From contig JBFMFE010000127.1 of assembly GCA_040752295.1 (NCBI GenBank), positions 1 through 21,717 on the forward strand: a stretch of DNA of 21,717 bases. Direction: 5' to 3'. Shown here piece by piece: positions 14,829-21,717 of the stretch (positions are counted from its first letter, which is position 1; every line of letters starts with the position of its first letter). Position numbers and translations under genes: made by a program. Source of the stretch: JBFMFE01 sp040752295. Lineage in GTDB: Bacteria > UBP15 > UBA6099 > JBFMBQ01. The notes beneath the pieces were generated by a model. That model ran no database searches. It was not told the DNA's origin and saw only the letters and a program-made list of their open reading frames with translations.

Positions 14829-15719
14829 TCAAACATATTTCATTGCCTTTTCTCCAAACATTTCCACCACCAGCGGATCGAAGACCCCTTTTCCGGCGAG
14901 TTCTTCAAGTTCTTTCATTGCCTGCTCCGGCGTTTTACTCCTCCTGTAAACCCGCGGCGCCACCATGGCTTCATACGCGTCCGCCACCCCGATGACCCGG
15001 GCGATATCATGGATTCCAGCTCCGAGCATCCCTCTGGGATACCCGCTCCCGTTCTCGCGTTCGTGGTGCTGCAAAACCACCAGGGAATACTGCTGGAACA
15101 TGCCGCCGGCGCCTTTAAGCAAATTCGCTCCGTGCTTCGGATGCTCCCTGATAACTTTCATTTCATCCTCGTTGAGCCTCGATTTCTTGTTTAATATTGA
15201 TCCCGGAACCCACGCCATCCCTACGTCGTGGAGGAGCGCGGCAACTCCCACAACCTCGACCATATATTCATTCCAACCCAATTGCGCGGCGATGAAAGTG
15301 ACGAGTCTCGCGACGTTCGGCACATGGTTTCTCAGATAATCCTCCGGCGAATCGTATGAAATCTCAAACGCCCTTGCCCAGCGTCCTTTCACCTGCCTGT
15401 ATATTTTCTCATGTATCTCCTTTACGTCTCCGAACGCCCACGTTTCTTTCCCGTTTTTTCCCTTGCCGAAAATGTAGTTAAGCGCCTCACTCAACTTTTC
15501 CTCATAATAATCCGTTCTTCGTTTCCCTTTCGTTTCAGGCTCTTCCCCCTGCTTTTCCCGCACTACCTCGCGAAATTTTCCCAGCTCTTCACGGATGGCG
15601 CTCAATTCCGTCTCAAGCAGCTCCTTTTCAGAAGTCAATTTCTTCAACTGCGACTTCATACGATCAATGCCGTTCAGTATATTCTCCTTATCATTTTTTA
15701 TATTGAGTTTTGTAACCAC
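14829..15719 (-). CDS. Coiled-coil HD-GYP domain protein (probable c-di-GMP phosphodiesterase)
   Basis: This 296-residue protein has an N-terminal coiled coil (about 10-58, EKELLETELSAIREELGKF) joined to an HD-GYP domain. Metal-site residues expected in the family can be seen: H132, H164-D165 (LLHDVG), H193/H196 (REHPKHG), H218-H219-E220, GYP at 226-228 and D247 (VADAYEAM). The usual HHExxDGxGYP reads HHERENGSGYP, an Asp-to-Asn change at residue 223. HD-GYP proteins hydrolyse cyclic di-GMP (some act on cGAMP), so a role in nucleotide signalling is likely though untested. There is no receiver or membrane anchor; the coiled coil may dock it to the neighbouring coiled-coil proteins. The start is GTG 15719 with GGGGA about eight bases upstream; the previous gene ends 22 bases before. 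Confidence 0.9.
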   Translation of the reverse strand: MVTKLNIKNDKENILNGIDRMKSQLKKLTSEKELLETELSAIREELGKFREVVREKQGEEPETKGKRRTDYYEEKLSEALNYIFGKGKNGKETWAFGDVKEIHEKIYRQVKGRWARAFEISYDSPEDYLRNHVPNVARLVTFIAAQLGWNEYMVEVVGVAALLHDVGMAWVPGSILNKKSRLNEDEMKVIREHPKHGANLLKGAGGMFQQYSLVVLQHHERENGSGYPRGMLGAGIHDIARVIGVADAYEAMVAPRVYRRSKTPEQAMKELEELAGKGVFDPLVVEMFGEKAMKYV

Positions 15720-15741
15720 AAAGCGTTTCCCCGTTGAGAAA

Positions 15742-16119
15742 TTATCCCGCCTCTTCTTCCAGCGCGCCCCGAATTTCCCTGATCGCTTCTCTTGCTTCCT
15801 CCAGCTCGTTTTCGATCCTCTCCTTTTCCCGGAGGAAAGCTTTCATTTCTTCTTCCAAAGCTTTCGCGCTTTTCAGAACCACTTCTTTTTCTTTCGCGAG
15901 GGTTCGATTTTCCTCTGCGGCCGCTTTCAGTTCCAGTTCCAGGCGCTGAAGTTCCGTTTCCAGCGTTTTGTTGGTTTTCTTCAGGGACAACAATTCATCG
16001 TTCAGGGCTTCCCGCGTTGAATAAGCGCTTTCCAGTTCCGACCTCAGCATCCTGATTTTGTCCAGAACGCTGGTTTTTTCGTCTTCCAGGGTCGCTTTTT
16101 TTTGCGCTTTGTTTTTCAC
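15742..16119 (-). CDS. Small coiled-coil protein (125 aa)
   Basis: I recognise no named family. The protein is almost wholly heptad-patterned from about residue 10 to 120 and rich in Glu, Lys, Leu and Arg, with no membrane segment, signal peptide, cysteine or proline. It should be a rod, probably an oligomer. Its C-terminus (IENELEEAREAIREIRGAL) closely resembles that of the 383-residue coiled-coil protein encoded nearby (LETELVASKEAMGEIRTAL). The start is GTG 16119, with AGAGGGTGG upstream at good spacing. It lies 76 bases after the receiver-coiled-coil gene and 22 bases before the HD-GYP gene, so it is very likely co-expressed with both. Confidence 0.75.
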   Translation of the reverse strand: MKNKAQKKATLEDEKTSVLDKIRMLRSELESAYSTREALNDELLSLKKTNKTLETELQRLELELKAAAEENRTLAKEKEVVLKSAKALEEEMKAFLREKERIENELEEAREAIREIRGALEEEAG

Positions 16120-16195
16120 AACACCACCCTCTTCTCGTAAGATATACGCTCACGCAAAAAGTGATTTATATGCGTTGATACATTCCCTCTTTCTC

Positions 16196-16807
16196 TTACG
16201 TTTTTGCTCTCTTCTCCAGAGAAGCCAGTCTTTTTTCCAGGGCTTCCTTTTCAGCGCGCACTTTCTCGAGTTCGCGCTCAAGACTTTCCTTCTCCATGGA
16301 AACGGTTTTCAATTCCTGCTTGATTTCCTTGATTTTCTCAACCATATGTTCCTTTTTCTTTGTTGCCAGTACCTCTCCGATAATGCGGGTCCTTTCCGTC
16401 AGCACTTTCTTTTCCAACCCGCGCACGACAATCATTTTAACCAAATCCATATTGGATGTTTTTTCCAGATAGTGGAAAGCGCCGACCTTCATGGCTTCCA
16501 CGGCTGTATCAATCCGCCCATGAGCGGTTAAGATAATCGTCACAGTGCCGGGACTGTGTTTTTTGATTTCTTTTATGGTTTCGATGCCGTCCATTCCGGG
16601 CATTACCAGGTCCACCAGCGCGAGGTCATATTTTTCCTTTTTAACTTTTTCGACCGCCGTTTCGCCGTCGGGCGCAGTGGTCGCTTCGTATCCCCACTCC
16701 AGAAACCTTGTTCTGTACAACTCACGCATCGAGTCCGCGTCGTCCACCACCAGGATGCGGAATTTCACATCCAAGCCGTCTTCATACAATTCATCCGGTT
16801 CTTTCAT
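16196..16807 (-). CDS. Response-regulator receiver fused to a coiled coil, no DNA-binding domain
   Basis: Residues 15-135 of 203 form a receiver with the acidic pair D22/D23, phosphoacceptor D66 in LALVDLVMPGMDG, T94 and K116. The sequence DTAVEAMKVGAFHYLEK is very close to that of the NtrC-type regulator at the end of the cluster (SAVEAMKIGAVHYLTK). After a linker, residues about 145-203 are a coiled coil (LERELEKVRAEKEALEKRL) in place of the AAA+ and DNA-binding domains. Phosphorylation, perhaps by the kinase of the cluster, would therefore act on coiled-coil association rather than transcription (inference). The start is ATG 16807 with GAGGTGA upstream; it is 105 bases from the 753-residue coiled-coil gene. 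Confidence 0.9.
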   Translation of the reverse strand: MKEPDELYEDGLDVKFRILVVDDADSMRELYRTRFLEWGYEATTAPDGETAVEKVKKEKYDLALVDLVMPGMDGIETIKEIKKHSPGTVTIILTAHGRIDTAVEAMKVGAFHYLEKTSNMDLVKMIVVRGLEKKVLTERTRIIGEVLATKKKEHMVEKIKEIKQELKTVSMEKESLERELEKVRAEKEALEKRLASLEKRAKT

Positions 16808-16912
16808 GTGACTTCACCTCATTCAGCTTAACATCACCGGCGTTATCCAGCCCGGAATCGTGGTTGAAACGTTTTTCCGCCCTTGACCGCAGCACATATC
16901 CATCATGCGGAT

Positions 16913-19174
16913 TTAATCGCCGTCTCCCGATTCGAGTTTTTCATAAACCAGGACCAGTGCCTCATTCGCTTCGTGCAGTTCGTCTTCGAGTGTCTTCCTT
17001 AACGAGCGGGAGATCTCAATCTCTCCCTTTAACCCAGCCGCCTTTTCTTCCCATTCTTTTTTCTCTTCCCGGAACTTATCCCGCAATGATTCCAAATCTT
17101 TGAGCTTATTTTGTAGATGCGCAAGGGACCTTTCCAATTCAGCTTTATCCCTGCCGGATTGTTTCAGCTCTTTTTTTAATTCGTTTAACTTACTCTCATT
17201 CGATTTCAGTTTGGAACAGGTCTGAATAAGCGCCTTTTCAGCCTTCTTTTTTGCATCCTCTATCGCCGCCGCGCGCGCCTCCGCGCTTTTCGCTTCCGCG
17301 CTCAGCTTTTTCATTTCTTTAAGCCCGTCTTCCATTTCAGCTTTTGCCCGTTGGACTTTTCCCAGTTCTTTTTGCATCCGACCAACTTCATACTTCAGAG
17401 TGCGATTTTCGTTCCCAATTTCCTTCATTTGCTTCTGAAGCGACAAGTTCTTCCCGGCAATGTCCTGTTTTTCCTCTTTCAGCGCGTTGCGTTCAGTCTC
17501 AATATCCGACAGTTTCATTTCCAGAGCGTTCAGCTTTCTTTGATATTTACCTTTCAATTTTGCCGACTCCGCGATCCGGGTTTTCATTTCATCCCTTTGC
17601 TCGATTGCTGAATCCACCCGGCTTTGCAAATCGCTGATTGTCTTCATGCTGTCTTTTCGTTCTTGAATTATTTTTTCCAGTTCATCTTCCATGCGGCGCC
17701 GTTCCTTCAGACCTTTTCGAGCCTCCATTTCCATTTTCTTCAAGCAGGACTCAAGCGCCTGTTTCTCCCCGGCAGTTGTTGCCGGCGAATTCTCCAATGA
17801 TTTTATTTCTTCGTTCTTTGAAGCCAGTTCACTGTCTGTACTCTCGACCTTTTTTCTAAGCTGCACTGTCTGCCGCTCAAGTATTTTTCTGTCCTTCAAC
17901 AGGTTGTTTATCTCATCCCGCAGAACCGCATTATCGTTTTCCAGCGACTCAAGCCGCCCAATCTCAGATTCAAGTTTTTCCCGCAGTTCACCGGCATGTT
18001 TTTCCATTATTTCTTTTTCGGTCGCGATATTATTGTTAATTTCGCGGCTTTTCTTTAATTCTTTTTCCATCTCGTCCAGGTTGTTTTTCATGGACAGGAT
18101 TTTTTCACCCGATTCGCTCAGTTCCCGCGCCAGACGCTCATTTTCCTTCTCCAAAGAGTCCTTGTTTTTCCGAGCGGTGTTCAACTCATCCTGCAATTCT
18201 TTAAGATGGGATGCCTTTTCCTCCAGCATGCCAACCCTGGTTTGCAGCGTCTTGTTTTCGGCGGCAAGGAGGTCCCTCTGTTCTTTAAGCGCGGTCTCCG
18301 TTCCGGCGAGCTGCTTTTCTTTTTCCGCCGCCGTTTCCAGTCTGCCGGTTAAACCCTTCACCTGCCCGGCGAGGGCATTCTTCTCCTTTTCCGCGGACGC
18401 CAGCGAGTTTTCCGGATTCCGAGACCTTGCGCGTTCGTCCTTCAAATCTTCGTGCGCTCTCTCCAGAGCCTCCTTTTCCTTTTGCAGGTTCTGGAGTTCC
18501 CGCTGCAGCCTGGAAAGGTCCCTTTTAAGGGCGTCCTCTTTTTCATCTGCCAGTTCCAGCCTGTTTTCCATATCTTTTATCTGTTTGTTCGTGTCTTCTT
18601 TCTCCTTTTCAACGGTGAAAAGTTTCGCCTTCAACTCCTTTATACGGGCATCTTTCACCTCGAGGGTTTTATTCATATCCTTCGGATGAGCGCTCTGTTC
18701 CCGTAACTTTTCCAGTGCCTCCAATGCCGAAGCCAGCTCGTTCCTGATCGTGTCCCGCGCTGATATTACAGCCTGCAATTTCCCTTCGAGCCTGCGGATT
18801 TCGCCGACCGCTTCCTCTTTTTCCTTTTTTGCCGCATCAAGGGTTTTTTCCAGGCGTTCCACGCCCGCGATTCGATCTTCATGCCTTCTCAATTCGCTTT
18901 CCAGCTCTTTCGTTTGCCCGCGGGAAGACGACAGTTCCGATTTTAATCTTTTATTTTCGGACCGGCTTTTTGATATTTCTCCCTGAAGTTCTACAATTTT
19001 TTTGTAGGCACGTTCCTTGTCCTCAAGCGTTAACTCGATATCCTGCTCCAGTTGTTGAATGTAATCGGGGTCGGGTTTGCCGGGTTTTCGTTTCAGTTTT
19101 TTAACATCGGAGATTTCCATAGCCGCAAAACGCATAAACATATTGGACCGCGTCCCGGTGATTAAAATACCCAT
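16913..19174 (-). CDS. Large coiled-coil protein (753 aa)
   Basis: I recognise no named family. From about residue 38 to 745 the protein is an almost unbroken series of heptads rich in Glu, Lys, Leu and Asn, with only a few proline breaks (for example AHPKDMNK, RNPENS, NSPATT). It lacks the Walker motifs and hinge of SMC/RecN proteins, any membrane segment, and any signal peptide. A continuous coil of this length would form a rod of very roughly 100 nm. The tail LEDELHEANEAL matches the C-terminal pattern of the two smaller coiled-coil proteins of the cluster. The start is uncertain: ATG 19174 is 18 bases after the upstream stop but has no clear ribosome site; ATGs at codons 12, 14 and 19 are alternatives, and the last (19120) begins the more typical sequence MEISDVKKLKRK. 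Confidence 0.82.
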   Translation of the reverse strand: MGILITGTRSNMFMRFAAMEISDVKKLKRKPGKPDPDYIQQLEQDIELTLEDKERAYKKIVELQGEISKSRSENKRLKSELSSSRGQTKELESELRRHEDRIAGVERLEKTLDAAKKEKEEAVGEIRRLEGKLQAVISARDTIRNELASALEALEKLREQSAHPKDMNKTLEVKDARIKELKAKLFTVEKEKEDTNKQIKDMENRLELADEKEDALKRDLSRLQRELQNLQKEKEALERAHEDLKDERARSRNPENSLASAEKEKNALAGQVKGLTGRLETAAEKEKQLAGTETALKEQRDLLAAENKTLQTRVGMLEEKASHLKELQDELNTARKNKDSLEKENERLARELSESGEKILSMKNNLDEMEKELKKSREINNNIATEKEIMEKHAGELREKLESEIGRLESLENDNAVLRDEINNLLKDRKILERQTVQLRKKVESTDSELASKNEEIKSLENSPATTAGEKQALESCLKKMEMEARKGLKERRRMEDELEKIIQERKDSMKTISDLQSRVDSAIEQRDEMKTRIAESAKLKGKYQRKLNALEMKLSDIETERNALKEEKQDIAGKNLSLQKQMKEIGNENRTLKYEVGRMQKELGKVQRAKAEMEDGLKEMKKLSAEAKSAEARAAAIEDAKKKAEKALIQTCSKLKSNESKLNELKKELKQSGRDKAELERSLAHLQNKLKDLESLRDKFREEKKEWEEKAAGLKGEIEISRSLRKTLEDELHEANEALVLVYEKLESGDGD

Positions 19175-19192
19175 GCCAAAAAGTAAACGGCT

Positions 19193-20344
19193 CTACTTCC
19201 TGTTCTCCGCGCTTCTATAATACCGCTTTTTGGTAACCGCGCGGGCGCCCGAGAGGGCGGTGCGGATTTCACCCATCGCTTCCTTGGAAGCAACGAGTTC
19301 CGTTTCCAGGGCGTTCTTGATCACGAGTGTGTTTTCCAGGCGGGCTTCCAGGGAGGCGATTTTCTGCAGAAGCTTCTCCCTTTCTCCTTCAAGCTGCTTC
19401 TCTGCCTTTTCTAATTCCGCGATGTGTTTTTCCCGAGCCTTAACGGCTTCCTCCAACCGTTCGTTTTCGGAGCTCAATTCAGATATGCTCCGCTCCGCAT
19501 CACCCAGCTTTTCCGTCAATATGTCTCTCTCCTCCATAGTTCTCTCCAGCTCTGTTTGCAAGTTGTTAATCTCCTCTTTGAGTTGTTCGTTAGTCCGCCC
19601 TGAGCTTTCCAATTTAGTATATGCGTTCTCCATTTCTTCCAGCGTGCTCTTCAATTCCCCTTCGAGTTCACGAGTTCTTTCGAGCGCGTTGTTCAGTTCT
19701 TCCCCGGTAAACGCCACTTCCTCGCGGAGGTCGCCGACGACCGCGGTCTCCGCCGTCAGTTCTTTCACCTTTGACGCCAGCGATTCGTTGTTGCTTTCCG
19801 ATTCATCCAGTCTTGCCCGGGTCGCATCGAGTTCTTTTTCCAGCTCACCCTTGACCTTAAACATGAAATCCAGCTGATGTTCCAGGTCCTTGATTATCGA
19901 GAACACGTCGGTAATTTCCTCTTCTTTAGGAACCACGCGTTCGCGAATCTCATCCAGGGTTTCGCTCGCCCCTTCAAGCAGTTCGACCCTTGCCTTGAAT
20001 CGCTCCCTCTCTTTCCTCACTTCACCGAGAACGCTTTTAGTTGAGGACAAACTGTCCTCCAATCGCTTTCTCTCCGCCAGCGTCAGACTGAGCTGGTCGG
20101 AAATATCATGAATCTTCTCCACCAACAGAGAATCTGTTTTGCGCAGTTCCTTAAAGTGCCCCCCGGACAAAAGGTTTATTTTGTCCTTTTTACGCCGCGG
20201 CGCCTTCTTTTTTTCCGTCCCTTTCTTTTTCTTTGACGCCTCTTTTTTTAGCGCGCCCGCTTCCCATGGTGTCTTAGTGCCGATCTTCCCGCCACCCGCC
20301 TCTGGTTTCTCATTGGCAACGCTTTTTTCAAATTCTTTCGCCAT
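19193..20344 (-). CDS. Coiled-coil protein with basic N-terminal tail (383 aa)
   Basis: I recognise no named family. Residues 1-66 are polar, probably disordered and strongly basic (KKKKGTEKKKAPRRKKDK), which could bind DNA, polyphosphate or a membrane surface. About residues 70-365 form a long coiled coil with one looser section near 135-145 (VVPKEEEITD). The last part, LETELVASKEAMGEIRTAL, resembles the end of the 125-residue protein. The start is well supported: ATG 20344 with AAAGGAGAAA nine bases upstream. The 753-residue gene follows 18 bases after its stop, so the two are probably translated from one message and may assemble together. Confidence 0.82.
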   Translation of the reverse strand: MAKEFEKSVANEKPEAGGGKIGTKTPWEAGALKKEASKKKKGTEKKKAPRRKKDKINLLSGGHFKELRKTDSLLVEKIHDISDQLSLTLAERKRLEDSLSSTKSVLGEVRKERERFKARVELLEGASETLDEIRERVVPKEEEITDVFSIIKDLEHQLDFMFKVKGELEKELDATRARLDESESNNESLASKVKELTAETAVVGDLREEVAFTGEELNNALERTRELEGELKSTLEEMENAYTKLESSGRTNEQLKEEINNLQTELERTMEERDILTEKLGDAERSISELSSENERLEEAVKAREKHIAELEKAEKQLEGEREKLLQKIASLEARLENTLVIKNALETELVASKEAMGEIRTALSGARAVTKKRYYRSAENRK

Positions 20345-20425
20345 GGTTACTTTCTCCTTTCTTTAAAACAAATAGTTTTTCCACGTTATGTTTCCTGCCC
20401 GGTTCGCGCCGTTCTTCCCGCTTTT

Positions 20426-20515
20426 TCACATCCTCATCCGCATGCGGAGCATTGTCCCGTTGCTCATGCCGACGATCGAAGCGGACCGCCGCGCCGTTCG
20501 GCTCTTTTTCTTCAT
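20426..20515 (-). CDS. Possible 29-codon small ORF
   Basis: ATG 20515 has a very strong ribosome site (GGAGGGG, five bases away) 18 bases after the stop of the HEAT-repeat gene. The frame gives a basic, methionine-rich peptide of 29 residues (start MKKKSRTARRSAS). The -1 frame over the same stretch stays open to 20328 and reads as a charged, more protein-like sequence (DEDVKKREERREP, then VEKLFVLKKGES). The start overlaps G AAA AAG, a possible -1 slip site. So this may be a true small gene, a frameshifted gene of about 60 codons, or the eroded start of a gene. The evidence is position and ribosome site only. Confidence 0.35.
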   Translation of the reverse strand: MKKKSRTARRSASIVGMSNGTMLRMRMRM

Positions 20516-20533
20516 AAATTCCCCTCCGTCAAT

Positions 20534-21717
20534 CTATATCTCCATCGTTTCCCGGTTCATACGCCACCACTTCTCCCATTCCCCCACGTGCTCTTTTCTC
20601 TCGTCTTCGTCTCCGTCCGCAGGAAATGCCGCTTTTCTATGCGTCAGCCGGTTCAATGCCTCAGCGGCTTTCTTCCTGACTTCCGCGCTCGAGTCCGACA
20701 ATGCGGGGATCAGATACTGGACTGCCCTTGTATCCCCCATGTTCCCAAGCGCCGCCGCGGCTTCCTCCTTTATCCGTTCATCCTCGCTCCGCAGCATTAT
20801 CGCCAGGCGCGGGATCGCCTCCTTTGCCTGTCTCCAACCCGAGTAAACCGCCGCCCGGCGTCGAACTTCCGCAGACGGATCCACAAGGGCCTTTAACAGA
20901 CATTCAGTGCTCGACAGATCAGCAATTTTATACAGCCCCCTCAATGCCGCTGTCCGAATCCGTGGGGAGGGGTCTTCCAGCGCCTGCTTGAGCGCCACAG
21001 TCACTTTCTCATCCCGAATTTTTCCGAGCGAAGTAACCGCGGCAGCCCGCACGTTCTGATCTTCGTCTTCCAATGCCCGATTAAGCAGACAGGGAATTGC
21101 AATTTTTCCAAGACGCGCCAGTTCCCTCGCCGCCGCTTTCCTTATATCCGGGTCGGCATCGTTCATGTCTCTGACCGCATTTTCCAGCAGGATCCGGTCA
21201 AGGTGACTCATGTCCACTTTCTCTTCAGGCGGTTCCGTCCTTATATGGGCTTTTTCTACTTTTTCCTCGCGCTTCCGTGTTTCCTTGGCGCGCACGGGTT
21301 CCTGATCCTGATCCTCCGCGGTGCGTCGCATTTCCTCCTGAGGCGCCGCCTCCTCCCGCTTTTTTTGCTCTTCCCCGGCGCATTGCGCCATTCCCTCCTG
21401 TTTTTTCTTTTCCTCTTTCATCTGACGCTCCTTCAGCCGATGCCGGACCGTTTCTATTTTCTTCTCCAGCCCTTCGATTTCATCCCGATATTCCTGCACT
21501 TTCCCGGTTATCCGTTCAATCTGGGCGTCCCGCAGTTCAGGTTCCCGTACTTTCTCATGGTTTCTCTTCGACGATACTGCGGGCGGCTGCATTTTCACGG
21601 GGATGGTTTTCGCTTCCTTAAACGTGCCCTTCGCTTTGTTTACAGCCAGCTTCGCGAGTTCACCTGTCTCCCTCACCGCGAGCGTTGACGATTTTTTTGT
21701 AATGTTCGCACCCAGTT
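20534..21717 (-). CDS. Coiled-coil and HEAT-repeat protein (5' end outside window)
   Basis: The frame stays open through the right edge, so the N-terminus is missing; an in-frame GTG at 21676 has no ribosome site and is probably internal. The visible 394 residues comprise a lysine/alanine stretch, a coiled coil (about 60-110) and a charged, Glu/Lys/Gln-rich linker. Six HEAT (PBS-lyase-like) repeats of about 30 residues follow, with units such as DPDIRKAAARELARLG, DQNVRAAAVTSLGKI, SPRIRTAALRGLYKI, SAEVRRRAAV, DERIKEEAAAALGNMG and SAEVRKKAAEALNRL. The end EWEKWWRMN resembles a W..WW tail I associate with other bacterial HEAT proteins. HEAT arrays are binding surfaces for proteins, so a scaffold role is likely. 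It is the first gene visible in the signalling cluster; the promoter must lie beyond the edge. Confidence 0.88.
   Translation of the reverse strand, partial: LGANITKKSSTLAVRETGELAKLAVNKAKGTFKEAKTIPVKMQPPAVSSKRNHEKVREPELRDAQIERITGKVQEYRDEIEGLEKKIETVRHRLKERQMKEEKKKQEGMAQCAGEEQKKREEAAPQEEMRRTAEDQDQEPVRAKETRKREEKVEKAHIRTEPPEEKVDMSHLDRILLENAVRDMNDADPDIRKAAARELARLGKIAIPCLLNRALEDEDQNVRAAAVTSLGKIRDEKVTVALKQALEDPSPRIRTAALRGLYKIADLSSTECLLKALVDPSAEVRRRAAVYSGWRQAKEAIPRLAIMLRSEDERIKEEAAAALGNMGDTRAVQYLIPALSDSSAEVRKKAAEALNRLTHRKAAFPADGDEDERKEHVGEWEKWWRMNRETMEI

Noticed and set aside
17691..18689. Serine/phenylalanine-rich plus-strand frame opposite the 753-residue coiled coil
   Set aside because: Antisense of Glu/Lys/Leu heptads predictably yields Ser/Phe-rich frames; there is no ribosome site or domain.
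16913..19174. SMC or RecN-type ATPase for the 753-residue protein
   Set aside because: No Walker A, signature or Walker B motif and no hinge domain can be seen; only heptads.
1..21717. CRISPR array, rRNA, phage or toxin-antitoxin genes
   Set aside because: No regularly spaced repeats, rRNA sequence, integrase, capsid or recognisable toxin-antitoxin pair was found on either strand.

Overview
The window reads as chromosomal DNA from an uncultured, probably Gram-negative bacterium. The reasons are an AsmA-like envelope protein, a bacterial-type tryptophan operon, good -35/-10 promoters, Shine-Dalgarno sites, and a tRNA gene without an encoded CCA end. The phylum cannot be fixed from sequence alone. 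The mix of a URO-D-like protein outside heme synthesis, a zinc-ribbon DUF4013 protein and long coiled-coil proteins would suit an Omnitrophota, PVC or related candidate lineage, but that is inference. After the partial serA at the left edge, every gene is on the minus strand.

Left part (1-11.4 kb, GC-rich). This holds the 3' two-thirds or so of serA; a secreted protein that resembles linalool dehydratase/isomerase (LinD), with an apparent frameshift in its signal peptide and a clear terminator; a zinc-ribbon DUF4013 membrane protein with its own promoter; a tRNA-Arg(UCG) with a promoter; and a tryptophan operon. The operon reads trpE-trpG-(unknown membrane protein)-trpC-trpB-(URO-D-like protein), tightly packed or overlapping, from a promoter at 9791-9819. 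trpD, trpF and trpA are absent here. An AsmA-like gene lies upstream of that promoter, with a 32-bp tandem duplication over its start codon.

A 342-base stretch without a gene (11425-11766) holds a strong GC hairpin and degenerate repeat-like sequence. It coincides with a visible fall in GC content.

Right part (11.8-21.7 kb, lower GC). This is one co-directional cluster, read from the right edge: HEAT-repeat protein with coiled coil (open at the edge), a 29-codon ORF, a 383-aa coiled-coil protein, a 753-aa coiled-coil protein, a receiver-coiled-coil protein, a 125-aa coiled-coil protein, a coiled-coil HD-GYP protein, a PAS histidine kinase with a 12-cysteine segment, and an NtrC-type sigma-54 response regulator. 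Most gaps are 18-100 bases. Five neighbouring proteins carry related coiled-coil segments, and three of these end in the same short pattern. I infer a multi-protein signalling scaffold linking a two-component system and probable c-di-GMP turnover to a filament-like assembly. I know no named system with this composition, and it is the best candidate here for something undescribed.
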